Origin: Oligoflexia bacterium
GTDB lineage: Bacteria > Bdellovibrionota > UBA1018
Direction of reading: 5' to 3'
NCBI GenBank assembly: GCA_014376785.1
Contig: JACMQW010000044.1
Span: 1-62,219 of the forward strand
DNA: 62,219 nt
In this document: in pieces, positions 26,483 through 35,679 of the stretch
Layout: each line of letters begins with the position of its first letter
Position numbering within the stretch: the stretch's first letter is position 1
Program-made: the position numbers and the translations under genes
Notes under the pieces: generated by a model
The model's input: only the letters and a program-made list of their open reading frames with translations
Databases searched by the model: none
Told to the model about the DNA's origin: nothing

Positions 26483-27013
26483 ATGCAAAAAAATAAGATC
26501 GAGGCATCAGGTGGCCGTGGATCGAATCAAACGTTTAAATCGGTGCCCGTTACGATTCAGGTAAACGGCAGAAAATTTACCTGCGATGTCGAGCCCTGGA
26601 CGACCCTTCTGGATTTACTCCGAGAGAAATTTGAACTCACTGGAACAAAAAAGGGATGTGATCACGGCCAGTGCGGCGCCTGCACGGTATTAATCGATGG
26701 GAAGCGAGTAAATTCGTGCCTCACTCTCGCCGTGATGAAAGACGGTGCAGAAGTGACGACCATCGAAGGCTTGGAGCGCGAGGGGATTCTGCATCCGATC
26801 CAGAAAGCATTTATCGATCAGGACGCGTTCCAATGCGGCTATTGCACCCCCGGCCAAATTTGTTCGGCGGTGGGATTGCTAAGCGAAGGGCATGCAAAAA
26901 CAGACGATGAGATTCGCGAGGAAATGAGTGGGAATCTTTGCCGTTGCGGGGCGTATCCAAATATTTTGGCCGCTGTGAAACAGGTCCTTCAGGAAAAAAA
27001 GGTGTCCCCGTGA
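26483..27013 (+). CDS. Molybdenum hydroxylase iron-sulfur subunit (PaoA/YagT-like)
   Basis: 176 aa. Small subunit of a xanthine dehydrogenase-family enzyme; it carries two 2Fe-2S clusters that pass electrons from the molybdenum centre to FAD. The plant-type cluster uses GCDHGQCGACTVLID plus NSCL; the second uses FQCGYCTPGQ and LCRCGAYPNIL. Unlike E. coli PaoA, no twin-arginine signal is seen, so the complex is probably cytoplasmic. AAGGA lies before the ATG. The stop overlaps the FAD subunit start (GTGA). Confidence 0.92.
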   Translation: MQKNKIEASGGRGSNQTFKSVPVTIQVNGRKFTCDVEPWTTLLDLLREKFELTGTKKGCDHGQCGACTVLIDGKRVNSCLTLAVMKDGAEVTTIEGLEREGILHPIQKAFIDQDAFQCGYCTPGQICSAVGLLSEGHAKTDDEIREEMSGNLCRCGAYPNILAAVKQVLQEKKVSP

Positions 27014-27993
27014 ATCCCTTTCAGTTCGAACGTTCTTCAAGTTCTTCCGAAGCCATTCTCCGCATGGGAAAAAACTCGCGGGCAAAATTCATCGGCGGAG
27101 GAACAAACCTCATCGATCTGATGAAGGAAGGAGTAGAAAGTTCAGACTTCCTACTCGACGTGAATCATGTCGGAATGAACGAAGTGCTCGAATTGCCCGG
27201 CGGAAGAATTCGAATCGGTGCCTCCGTGACGAATTCGGACGCTGCTTATTCGGGCTTGGTAGAGGAGAGATTTCCGTTATTACGAGACGCGATTCTTGCC
27301 GGGGCCTCGCCCCAGCTGCGAAATATGGCGACTTGCGGGGGAAACCTCCTTCAACGAACACGCTGTTATTATTTTTATGATTTGGCGACTGCCTGTAACA
27401 AACGTGAAAACGGAAGCGGCTGCGATGCGATAGCAGGGAATAACCGCATTCATGCTCTCTTTGGCGCGAGTGACGCTTGCATCGCCGTCCATCCGTCCGA
27501 TATGTGCGTGGCACTTGCGACGCTGAATGCAGAAATCCACGTGCTGGGTCCGAATGGGCCACGAGTGATTCGCATCGCAGATTTCCATCGTCTTCCCGGA
27601 AATGACCCGACTCGCGACAACACGCTCTCTCGAGATGAGCTCATCATCGCAATCGAATTGCCTCCGTCGCCGTTAAACCACCACTACCACTATGCGAAAG
27701 TTCGGGACCGTTCTTCTTACGCATTCGCTCTGATCTCTGCGGCGGTGGGGATGAATCTCGAAGCTGGGAAAATCCAATCGGCGTCGATCGCGATGGGCGG
27801 CGTCGCCCATAAACCTTGGCGTGATTCTAGAGCCGAAAAATTACTCATCGGAAAGCGTCCTGAAATTAGAGTTTTTCGTGATTTTTCCGAAGCCTTTTTC
27901 AAATCTGCGCGTGGCCTCGGTCACAATAATTTCAAAATCGAGCTCGGCAAGCGCACGCTCGTGCGAGCATTGGAAGAAGCGAGTCTCAAATGA
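27010..27993 (+). CDS. Molybdenum hydroxylase FAD subunit (PaoB/YagS-like)
   Basis: 327 aa from the GTG overlapping the previous stop; the frame upstream lies inside the paoA-like gene. FAD-binding motifs KFIGGGTNLIDLMKEGV and ATCGGNLLQRTRC are present. The cysteine cluster CYYF...CNKRENGSGC matches the extra 4Fe-4S site known from E. coli PaoB, with the last ligand likely Cys in HPSDMCVAL. It transfers electrons from the iron-sulfur subunit to the acceptor. It overlaps the large subunit by 4 bp (ATGA). Confidence 0.9.
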   Translation: MNPFQFERSSSSSEAILRMGKNSRAKFIGGGTNLIDLMKEGVESSDFLLDVNHVGMNEVLELPGGRIRIGASVTNSDAAYSGLVEERFPLLRDAILAGASPQLRNMATCGGNLLQRTRCYYFYDLATACNKRENGSGCDAIAGNNRIHALFGASDACIAVHPSDMCVALATLNAEIHVLGPNGPRVIRIADFHRLPGNDPTRDNTLSRDELIIAIELPPSPLNHHYHYAKVRDRSSYAFALISAAVGMNLEAGKIQSASIAMGGVAHKPWRDSRAEKLLIGKRPEIRVFRDFSEAFFKSARGLGHNNFKIELGKRTLVRALEEASLK

Positions 27994-30224
27994 AGGAATC
28001 TCAAACGTGGATTGGAAAACCTGTGAGTCGCGTCGATGGTTACGCGAAAGTGACGGGCGCCGCTCGCTACGCGGCGGAGTTTAAGTCAGATGGGCTGGTT
28101 TACGGGGTAGTGGTTTCGTCCGACGTGACGAAGGGCAAAATCTTGAAAATTGATTCGAGATCGGCCTTAGCCTGCGACGGCGTGATCGAGGTCATCACCC
28201 ATGAGAATCGCCCGAAAGTGTCTTTCTGGAATCGTAAGTTTGGAGACCAAGATTCTCCTCCCGGCGATCATTTTCGAGCGCTTTATGATTCGGAAGTCTA
28301 TTACAGCGGCCAACCCGTAGCGCTAGTCATTGCGGAGACTTTTGAAGCTGCGAGGTACGCCGCTAAATTAGTCGTCATCACTTATGAGCTCGAAGAATAC
28401 GAGACCGATTTTCATTCGCGCTTAGAGGAGGCTTACGCTCCGAAAGAAACGAAGCCAGGATTTGAAAAACCAAAATCGAGAGGCGATGCCGATGAAGCTT
28501 TCAGTCAGGCGCCGCATAAGATTTCCGCAGAGTATGATTCGCCCACCCAGCACCATAATCCGATGGAGATGCACGCGACCACAGTCGTCTATGAGGGTGA
28601 CGATACGTACACGATCTACGATAAGACCCAAGGCACCGCGAACAGCCAAGCCTACGTCTGCCAGGTTTTCGGACTGTCGCCAAAAAAAGTTCGAGTCAGG
28701 GCGCCGTTTGTCGGCGGAGCTTTCGGGTCGGGACTGCGCCCTCAGTACCAACTTTACCTCGCCGTGATGGCCGCGAAGAAACTTCAGCGTTCAGTCCGCG
28801 TCGTGCTGACGCGTCAGCAGATGTTTTCATTCGGTCACCGACCGGCGTCGGTGCAGACGGTGAAGCTTTCGGCTGGAGAGGACGGGGTGCTTCACTCAGT
28901 CGGGCACTCCGTCACTGCGGAAACTTCGCAGCTTGAAGACTACATGGAGAATGTCGTGAGCTGGTCGGGAATGCTTTACAAATGTGAAAATGTGGAAGTG
29001 AAACACGAATTGGTGAAAGCCGACATTTTTACCCCGCTTGACATGCGAGCACCCGGAGCGACTTCTGGACTTTTCGCCCTGGAGTCTGCGATGGACGAAC
29101 TTTCCTATGAAATCGGCATGGATCCGCTGGAGCTACGCTTAGCGAACTACACCGAAAAGGACCAAAACTATTTCGGTCGATCTTTTTCAAGCAAAGAGCT
29201 TCGAGCTTGCTACGAGCAAGGAGCAGCGAAGTTCGGTTGGTCGAAGCGAGCGCTAAAACCTCGGTCATTGCGGGAAGGGAAGAAATGGATCGGTCAGGGA
29301 GTGGCCACCGGCGTGTGGGACGCCCTCCACATGAAGTCCACCGCGAGTGCGGAGTTCACATCCAAGGGAGAATTAAAAATCACAAGTGGCGTGACCGATA
29401 TCGGAACCGGAACTTACACGATTCTCACTCAAATTGCCGCGGAGACTCTCGGATTGAATCTAGAAAACGTGACCACTTCGATCGGAGACACCGATTTTAC
29501 TCCTGCACCCCTCCAAGGAGGCTCATGGACAGCGGGATCGATGGGGTCTGCAACTCAGGCGGCTTGCTTCGCAGTGAGAGAGAAAATTTTCAAGCTGGCA
29601 AAAAAGCTACCGGACTCTCCATTCAGCGACGCAGAGCTAAGCGATGTTTTGTTCGAAGGCGGCGAGATGCTTTTGAAAAAAGATCCTTCGCGTTCTGTTT
29701 CACTCAATGATGTGTTGAAAAGTTCGCGTGTCGATTCAGTAAAAGCAGAAGGCACTTCTGCACCGAACTACTTGAAGGAACTTCCTCATGCGAGAAATAC
29801 GCACTCGGCGGTTTTTGCCGAAGTGAAAGTAGACGCGGATTTCGGCATGATCGAAGTGTCTCGAGTGGTGGTTGCCGTAGCGGCGGGGAAGATCCTGAAT
29901 CCAAAAACGGCTCGAAGTCAGATTCTCGGCGGGGTGGTGTGGGGAATGAGTCAGGCCCTTTTTGAAGAGACCGTCACGGACCATAGGCTTGGCCGAATTT
30001 TGAATCACAGTTTTGCTGAGTACCACATCCCGGTGAACCGCGACGTTCCCGAGATCGATGTGATTTTCGTGCCCGAAGCCGACTCGATCGTGAATGAACT
30101 CGGAGTGAAGGGGCTCGGGGAAATCGGGATTGTGGGCACCGCGGCCGCAGTTGCGAACGCCGTCTTCCACGCAACGGGCAAACGGGTGCGGAACCTTCCC
30201 ATTCGACCGGATAAAATGGTTTAA
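27990..30224 (+). CDS. Molybdenum hydroxylase catalytic subunit (PaoC/YagR-like)
   Basis: 744 aa. Large subunit that binds the molybdopterin cofactor and oxidises aldehydes or N-heterocycles. Seen: PVSRVDGYAKVTGAARYAAE at the start, GGAFGSGLRPQ, the cofactor-contact region around LQGGSWTAGSMGSATQA, and near the end GVKGLGEIGIVG, whose Glu is the catalytic base. Best family fit is the PaoC branch. The maturation chaperone (PaoD/XdhC) is not in the window, so it must be elsewhere. Substrate unknown. Confidence 0.92.
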   Translation: MKESQTWIGKPVSRVDGYAKVTGAARYAAEFKSDGLVYGVVVSSDVTKGKILKIDSRSALACDGVIEVITHENRPKVSFWNRKFGDQDSPPGDHFRALYDSEVYYSGQPVALVIAETFEAARYAAKLVVITYELEEYETDFHSRLEEAYAPKETKPGFEKPKSRGDADEAFSQAPHKISAEYDSPTQHHNPMEMHATTVVYEGDDTYTIYDKTQGTANSQAYVCQVFGLSPKKVRVRAPFVGGAFGSGLRPQYQLYLAVMAAKKLQRSVRVVLTRQQMFSFGHRPASVQTVKLSAGEDGVLHSVGHSVTAETSQLEDYMENVVSWSGMLYKCENVEVKHELVKADIFTPLDMRAPGATSGLFALESAMDELSYEIGMDPLELRLANYTEKDQNYFGRSFSSKELRACYEQGAAKFGWSKRALKPRSLREGKKWIGQGVATGVWDALHMKSTASAEFTSKGELKITSGVTDIGTGTYTILTQIAAETLGLNLENVTTSIGDTDFTPAPLQGGSWTAGSMGSATQAACFAVREKIFKLAKKLPDSPFSDAELSDVLFEGGEMLLKKDPSRSVSLNDVLKSSRVDSVKAEGTSAPNYLKELPHARNTHSAVFAEVKVDADFGMIEVSRVVVAVAAGKILNPKTARSQILGGVVWGMSQALFEETVTDHRLGRILNHSFAEYHIPVNRDVPEIDVIFVPEADSIVNELGVKGLGEIGIVGTAAAVANAVFHATGKRVRNLPIRPDKMV

Positions 30225-30347
30225 AATAGATAACCTCCTGAAAAGTGGAGACTTATTTTATTTAACGCATATAGACATAAAGACTATAACGCGATAAATT
30301 AAAGATCTCTTCATGCCAAACTGCGGCTCACTTTTAGCGTGGAATTT

Positions 30348-30959
30348 ATGAATCGTTCGATTTTTCGGTCCATCTCAGTCTCATTGGATTCTTAACGGGC
30401 TGTGGGGGGGCCTCTCGAGCAGCGTTCGACGATCTCGATGGATTCTGAAGCTGCGGCAAAGTCGATGGAACAGCGTTTATCGGAAACCGTTAAGGTGAGA
30501 GAGCTCCGTTTCGCACTGACAAACCTGACCAAAGGCATCGCGACCGAACAAGCCGATGGTTCATGGGTTGTAGAGAAACAAGTCGCTTGGCCCTTCGAGC
30601 GACTTTCATCGAGCGACCTCGGTTGTGACCAAACCCAAGTTGGTATCTCTGCGAAATCCGTCTCTGAATCCGGAGTCGTCAAGCTCCACCAAAACTGTGA
30701 TCTTCAAATCGATACCGGGACGAAGCGATATGCATTAGCCTGCGCGCCTTTCGAACCTCAAGTTTCGAAAGCGACGCTCAAATTCGGAAACGCGGCGAAT
30801 GGCTATGGAATTTGGTATGTGAAATTCCCAGAAGGCGAGGAGTTTAAACTAAGCCTCGGCGCCTACAAAGCGGACGGAACTCATTTCGCGGACTTCACCG
30901 TCGATCAAAATCCGGGCGAAAAATTGAAAGTAAAGTTTACACGGAACTCCAGCCTCTAA
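30348..30959 (+). pseudogene. Broken lipoprotein gene (compensating frameshifts in the signal peptide)
   Basis: The ATG at 30348 reads MNRSIFRSI and then hits TAA (30393-30395). A different frame carries the lipobox LTGC (TGT at 30401-30403), and the body (about 180 aa, opening GGPLEQRS) returns to the ATG frame after a run of seven G (30404-30410). Losing one G there and gaining one base before it would restore a normal lipoprotein. The body itself is open and looks coding (signs of a beta-rich exported domain with paired Cys: LGCDQ, QNCDL, LACAP). Either a decaying gene or a phase-variable G-tract. Confidence 0.6.
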
Positions 30960-30986
30960 AACGAATTGAGTGGCTAATCGAATCCA

Positions 30987-31517
30987 ATGAAGATCGGGGT
31001 AACCATGGGTGGTGGTAAGAATGGAGAAGTGTGCCGAGCGCTGTGGCTTGGCACACTCCTTCTGCAAGCATGCGGAGCGCACGGGGTTCGTCAGATGACG
31101 CCCGTCCAAGAGGCCTATCGCCTGATGGATCAGGGCGAAAATGCGAAAGCCGTGGTCGTTCTCGAGGATTCGCTCGCCCGGAATACTTCTGATCCGAGTG
31201 ATGCGCATCAGTTGCTCGCGAGTGCTTATGTGGGTTTAGCGGGCATCGACATTTATAAAATTCAGGAAGCGTTCCAAGACATCCTTTTTCGAAAGTCGCT
31301 TCGGGATGAAGTAAATTCAAAACCCATGCGTGCAGACGTCGTGCTCGCGATCAAACTCGGCGCAAAAAAATTAGTGAAAGCAGATGGCGCGATCACGAAA
31401 GTTCTGGATGCCACGAACTTGACGGAAGGAGCACTCGCGCTCGAAAATAGCCAATTGGTGTTTGAGGGAGAATCCCGATTGCGAAAGGCGTTGGGTTGTC
31501 CGATCATTCCTGATTGA
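30987..31517 (+). CDS. TPR-like lipoprotein, unknown function
   Basis: 176 aa. A signal sequence leads to lipobox LLQAC, with the acylated Cys at about residue 29. The rest is helical with TPR-like spacing (EAYRLMDQGENAKAVVVLEDSLA, then AHQLLASAYVGLAGIDIY). Its stop overlaps the TTG start of the broken outer-membrane protein gene, so both were one transcript. It appears intact although its neighbours are broken. Role in outer-membrane assembly or binding is only a guess from context. Confidence 0.6.
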   Translation: MKIGVTMGGGKNGEVCRALWLGTLLLQACGAHGVRQMTPVQEAYRLMDQGENAKAVVVLEDSLARNTSDPSDAHQLLASAYVGLAGIDIYKIQEAFQDILFRKSLRDEVNSKPMRADVVLAIKLGAKKLVKADGAITKVLDATNLTEGALALENSQLVFEGESRLRKALGCPIIPD

Positions 31518-32619
31518 GTGCACTTTCCAGGGCTCAGCGCCTTCCTCTCATTCGGTTGTTCATCTCACTCGCATTTCCTCTGCTCTCGCAAGCGGGTGAC
31601 AATACGGCATTTAGCTTCGTACCCGCGCGATTCCACACTCGGGAATTAACCCTCGGCTCGTGGGGTCTCGGAGAACTTTGTTATTCTCGGAGCCAAATGC
31701 CCGATGGCACGACCTGCAATCCGGCGTTTCTTGCCGAAAACCGTGAGTCTTTACTGCTGGCGCGGGTGTTTCTAGGAAACGGCTACGCTTCTCTCAGTAA
31801 CGCCGAGCAGTCAGTGAATAAGCCCTCACGAAAGAATACCTCCAATCTCTCCTTCAGAGCGAAAATGCGACGGCAGTGGAAAAAAATCCGAGTTTGATTT
31901 TCTCAACCCAATTTTTTCAAGCAAGTTTTTTACCCTACCGAGTGCCCTATGCATCGGAGGTTCATAATCCAGATAATCCAGATAATCCCGTCATCGCGGT
32001 GCATGCGGCGATTGAACATGCTTTCGAATTTTCCACGGAAAGCTCCGTGGTCGGACTATTCCACGGTTGCCGCGACGTATCGGTCGGATTGAAACTTCGA
32101 ATCCTCGAGAGAAAATATGTTCACGGAACGTTCTCGTTGATCGATGTGGCGACGAAAGAGTCGGTCGATTACTTGCCGGTTCGGAAACAAAATACCGTCC
32201 TGGTCGATCCATCGATTGCTTGGGTGCCGGCGGGGGATCCATGGCACCTCCGGATGAGTTTGACCGCAAAGAATCTAGGATATTCGTCCAGTTCGGCGTT
32301 TGAGTATCCCGATTATTTTGATGTCGGTGGGGGGATCGGAGTGAGTCCTCCGGTTGCAATTGGAACCCTTCAAGTGGGTGTAGACTTCGTTGATTTAATT
32401 GAGGCATCGCGCATTCAGGATCGACTGAGACTCGGCGTTTCCTATTAGCTCGGACTCATCGAAGTGATGGCCGGAGCGAATTCGGATTCCATGACGGCAG
32501 GACTTTCTTTTTTATTGTCGTTTATTCAAGCCGGCGTCGTTTACGAGATTGGGCGGAACGATTTGGATAACGGAAAGCAGGAGACTCGTGTTGCGACTGA
32601 AGTCAGCGTTCGTTTCTAA
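31514..32619 (+). pseudogene. Broken outer-membrane beta-barrel protein gene
   Basis: A TTG start (4-bp overlap with the TPR lipoprotein) opens a signal peptide ending LLSQAG, then coding continues to about 31820. There one base is missing: the next frame reads on as ALTKEYLQSLLQSENATAVEKNPS. That frame has an in-frame TAG at 32446-32448, after which the same frame continues sensibly as LGLIEVMAGANSDSMTAG to a natural barrel-like end VSVRF at 32617-32619. The reconstructed protein is about 365 aa with alternating strands and a terminal Phe. Two independent lesions make it a pseudogene unless the assembly is wrong. Confidence 0.65.
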
Positions 32620-32635
32620 AGTTTTTTTGGAATGC

Positions 32636-33316
32636 TTTCCTTGCTTGGGCATTCGATCCCCCAGGGAACTCAAGCGACCCATCCGTAGAGTTCACTTTTC
32701 AAACCCGCGAGTACCGAAACGTCTGTTTTTCCGAAAGCCGGTGCATTCGCCTTACTTCGCGGTCAGGCGAAAGAAATTGAATCTACCAATGCCTTAAAGG
32801 GTTGGGCTTACATCATCAGTGGAGGTGCGGCGGTAGCGATCTCCATCCCTGCGTATTTTCTTACTGAGGATATTTTTGCTCGCTCCATCTACAGCTTGGG
32901 GGAAATTTTGGGTGTAGTGTCCGTGGGGTACGGATCTTATTTAGCGACGGTCCGGGATGATCAATCGCGCTTTGTGAAAATTCTCTCAAACACCGCAGAC
33001 CCAAAAGCAGCGTGACGATCTTTCTTGGCGTTTCATGGAGGAGAACGCCCAGCGCGCCCGAGCCGGTCGCCGCATCCGCGTGATCACGCATTCGCTCACG
33101 GCTGGGTTAAACCTCATGAACGGGTTCACCACCTCAAGCCGTGAATTGAAAAGCGCTCTCTTTTTTCTCGGTGGGATTAACGTCCTCGCGGCCATTCATT
33201 ACGCTTTTACGGAGACGGAGGAAGAGAAATTTCTGCTGCGGGTGGCCGGAAATTCGGTTGATTTCATTTTAGTCCCTACGTCTCAGCCGGTATTTGCGCT
33301 CAAGGTGACTTTTTAA
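32636..33316 (+). pseudogene. Broken membrane-protein gene, unknown family
   Basis: Coding sense shifts frame at least twice. Around 32637-32740 one frame reads NAFLAWAFDPPGNSSDPSVEF; from about 32742 another reads AGAFALLRGQAKEIES and two hydrophobic stretches (YIISGGAAVAISIPAYFL and IYSLGEILGVVSVGYGSYL); from about 32995 a third reads QTQKQRDDLSWRFMEENAQR to the stop at 33316. The pieces join into one plausible protein with two or three membrane segments. No start codon could be fixed. It lies directly downstream of the broken barrel gene, so the whole surface-protein module is decaying. Confidence 0.5.
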
Positions 33317-33369
33317 GAAATTTGCTCTTATAGCGCTGAATCCGTTCTCATTTTCGGTTAGGAAGGGGC

Positions 33370-34179
33370 ATGAGCGCAATTCACTGGTTTTCTGAAGAAA
33401 CTCTCAGTTTTTTAAAAAAAGCTGGCCGACAAAAAAATCCAGAATGGCTAGTGAAGAATAAAGAAGGGTTTGAATCTTTCGTTCGATTGCCTTTGCAAGA
33501 TTTGGCGGGAAAAATGGCGGTGGCCCTTCGCCCGATTGCTCCGGGATACCATTTTCCGCTGAAGGGACTTGGTCGGATAAAACGCTCCTCCGCTCGGGCC
33601 AGTGAATACGGTTCAGTATTTAAGAGCCACGTATCCTTTACGATCACGCGTCCAGCAACTTCTCGTTTCGATCACAATCCGAGTCTTTATTTCATGATCG
33701 ATTCAGAAGATAGAGAAGGGGATGAGGTACTGCTCGCGGGTGGCCTCTACATTCCTTCTTCTCGTCAGTTAAAATCTATCAGAGAGGCGATTTCAAAGAA
33801 TGCCTTACCATTTGAAAAACTTTTTTCCGATCCAGAGTTTAAGAAATCGTTTCCGAATGGATTCTCGGATGAGCGAACGGCTACCCGGCCTCCACGAGGG
33901 TTCGATCCCTCCCACCCGTATTTGGGTTGGTTAAAGCTTCAAGCCGCGTTCGTTTGGAAATCCTACCGGAAAAAGGAATACACCTCTGCGCGCTTTGCGG
34001 AAAAGGTGTCGAAAGATGGGGCGCAAATTCTTCGCTTGAATGCGCTTCTGGACCAAGCGATGTGTGGTCGATGGCCGGAGGCTGTGGGGACAGAGCACGC
34101 GTCGGACCATTCGAGTGGGAAACGATTCCATGAACGCCTCGCGGGTTCAAAAGTGGTGCTGCACACGCCCGACTTCTAG
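33370..34179 (+). CDS. DUF2461 (TIGR02453) family protein
   Basis: 269 aa. The family opening FSEETLSFLKKAGRQKNPEWLVKNKEGFE, the central LYFMIDS-type strand and the aromatic WLKLQAAFVWKSY near the end fit DUF2461, a widespread cytoplasmic family with no known function. It is slightly longer than usual (~220-230 aa) at the C-terminus. A purine-rich site (aggaagggg) precedes the ATG. It appears intact within a region where several neighbours are broken. Confidence 0.8.
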   Translation: MSAIHWFSEETLSFLKKAGRQKNPEWLVKNKEGFESFVRLPLQDLAGKMAVALRPIAPGYHFPLKGLGRIKRSSARASEYGSVFKSHVSFTITRPATSRFDHNPSLYFMIDSEDREGDEVLLAGGLYIPSSRQLKSIREAISKNALPFEKLFSDPEFKKSFPNGFSDERTATRPPRGFDPSHPYLGWLKLQAAFVWKSYRKKEYTSARFAEKVSKDGAQILRLNALLDQAMCGRWPEAVGTEHASDHSSGKRFHERLAGSKVVLHTPDF

Positions 34180-34226
34180 ACTGATTTGGTCGATTGAGTC
34201 GGGGGGGCCGAGTGTGCTGTTTTTAA

Positions 34227-35306
34227 GTGAAATACATTTCCGATAAGAGGCGTTTATCCACTCTGCGTTCTACGGGGCTCCTCGATTCACCAGCGGAAGC
34301 GATTTACGATAAGCTGACTAAAATGACTACGGAACTCCTGAACGTTCCGGTTGCGCTGGTGAGTTTAGTCGATGGAGATCGACAATTTTTTAAAAGTGCG
34401 CAAGGTTTGCCAGGACCGTGGAGTTCGAAGAGCGAGACCCCGCTCAAGCATTCGTTTTGTAAGCACGTCGTTGAGGACCGCAGTCCACTCGTGGTGAAAG
34501 ACGCGAGTAAAAGTTGAAAAATGCGGGGGAATCAGGCGATCTCTGATTTGGGCGTGGTTGCCTATGCGGGGATGCCGATAAAAATGCTCAATGGTGAAAT
34601 CATTGGCTCTTTCTGTGCGATCGATTCGAAACCGAGAGAGTGGTCGGAACGAGACCTTCGGATGCTCTCGGACATGACCGAAATCATGAATGCTCAGCTC
34701 CAATTGCTCGACGACAACCAGTCGATCTTTTCGGTTTCGGTGAAAGTCGACCGAATCGAGAGTCTTTGTTCACGGGCGTTTAAGTTGATTCATACGATAC
34801 TCGATCAGTCTCGGTTCGCTGCGGGGCAGTTGAAATTTGAAATGGCTCCGCACGCGCGTTCTGATCTGATTCAGCATTCGGTCGATTCGGTGCTCACGCT
34901 TGCGCAGGCAAAATTCATTCAGATCATTCGTCAGGGCGATGCTTCTCTCATGCTCGATTGTGATGCTTCTCGAATCGAGCAAGTCCTTTCGAACATTCTG
35001 GGTAATGCGGTAAAGTTTTCTCCCGAATGCTCGGCCATCACGATCCAAACGATCGATGCGGCGGCGTCCGTAGTAGTTTCGATCATCGACCAAGGCCCTG
35101 GGATTCATGAAAAAGATCTGCCATTTATTTTCGACAAATTCTGGCAAGCCGAGCGGGCAACTCGCTCTGGCCATGGGGGGGGCCTCAGGATCGCGCGGTC
35201 CGTCGCTGAAGGTCACGGGGGAGGAGTCTCCGTGGAGAGTAAAGTGGGCCCCGGAACCCGTTTTCAAGTCCAGTTGCCGAAAAAAGCACGTGCACCGTCG
35301 CAGTAA
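34227..35306 (+). pseudogene. GAF-histidine kinase remnant with in-frame stop and missing H-box
   Basis: GTG start at 34227. The GAF domain (about residues 1-150) is interrupted by TGA at 34515-34517. The same frame continues directly (KMRGNQAISDLGVVAYAGMPI...PREW), which completes the normal GAF fold. After it, the HisKA helix with the phospho-accepting His is absent: the sequence passes from LLDDNQSIF into the second dimerisation helix (SLCSRAFKLIHTILDQSR). The HATPase follows with an N-box (SNILGNAVKFS) and a damaged G2 (GHGGGLRIA). Both the stop and the internal deletion argue for a dead kinase. Confidence 0.7.
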
Positions 35307-35380
35307 TCTTCTTTTTCTGGTTGCGGGAAGGGGAGAGTGCCGTTAGTTTCTGCTCTTATCACTCGCGTTTTTTCTCGAGG

Positions 35381-35456
35381 GGGCCCTTAGCTCAGTTGGT
35401 AGAGCGCTTCCATGGCATGGAAGAGGTCAACGGTTCGAACCCGTTAGGGTCCACCA
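35381..35456 (+). tRNA. tRNA-Ala (anticodon GGC)
   Basis: 76 nt cloverleaf: acceptor GGGCCCT pairs with AGGGTCC, D arm GCTC/GAGC, anticodon stem CTTCC/GGAAG around loop ATGGCAT (anticodon GGC), T loop TTCGAAC. The 3' CCA is encoded. It is a stand-alone gene. No integrase or phage gene follows, although the decay zone lies on both sides. About 220 bp downstream contain no gene. Confidence 0.95.
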
Positions 35457-35679
35457 TTTTCAAGCTTTCTCCTCTCAAAAAATACCCCTTACGAATGGGC
35501 TCGAACCGTAATGCGCGGAATCTCCCAAAGGACGATGGATCTATTTCATTTTTTATAATCGCCGAATGTTGAGCGCAGCTAGAGGCTCACGTTAGGTAAG
35601 ATAACCAAGACTTTGTTCAACGCTCTGGGACCACTTCCAAGTCGTCTGCGGCTGACTTGTATGAGCTTCGGTTGAATAA

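Noticed and set aside
30225-30347. CTCC-tgaaaagt-GGAG stem after the hydroxylase operon as a terminator
   Set aside because: The stem is only four base pairs and the following T-rich stretch is interrupted; too weak to call.
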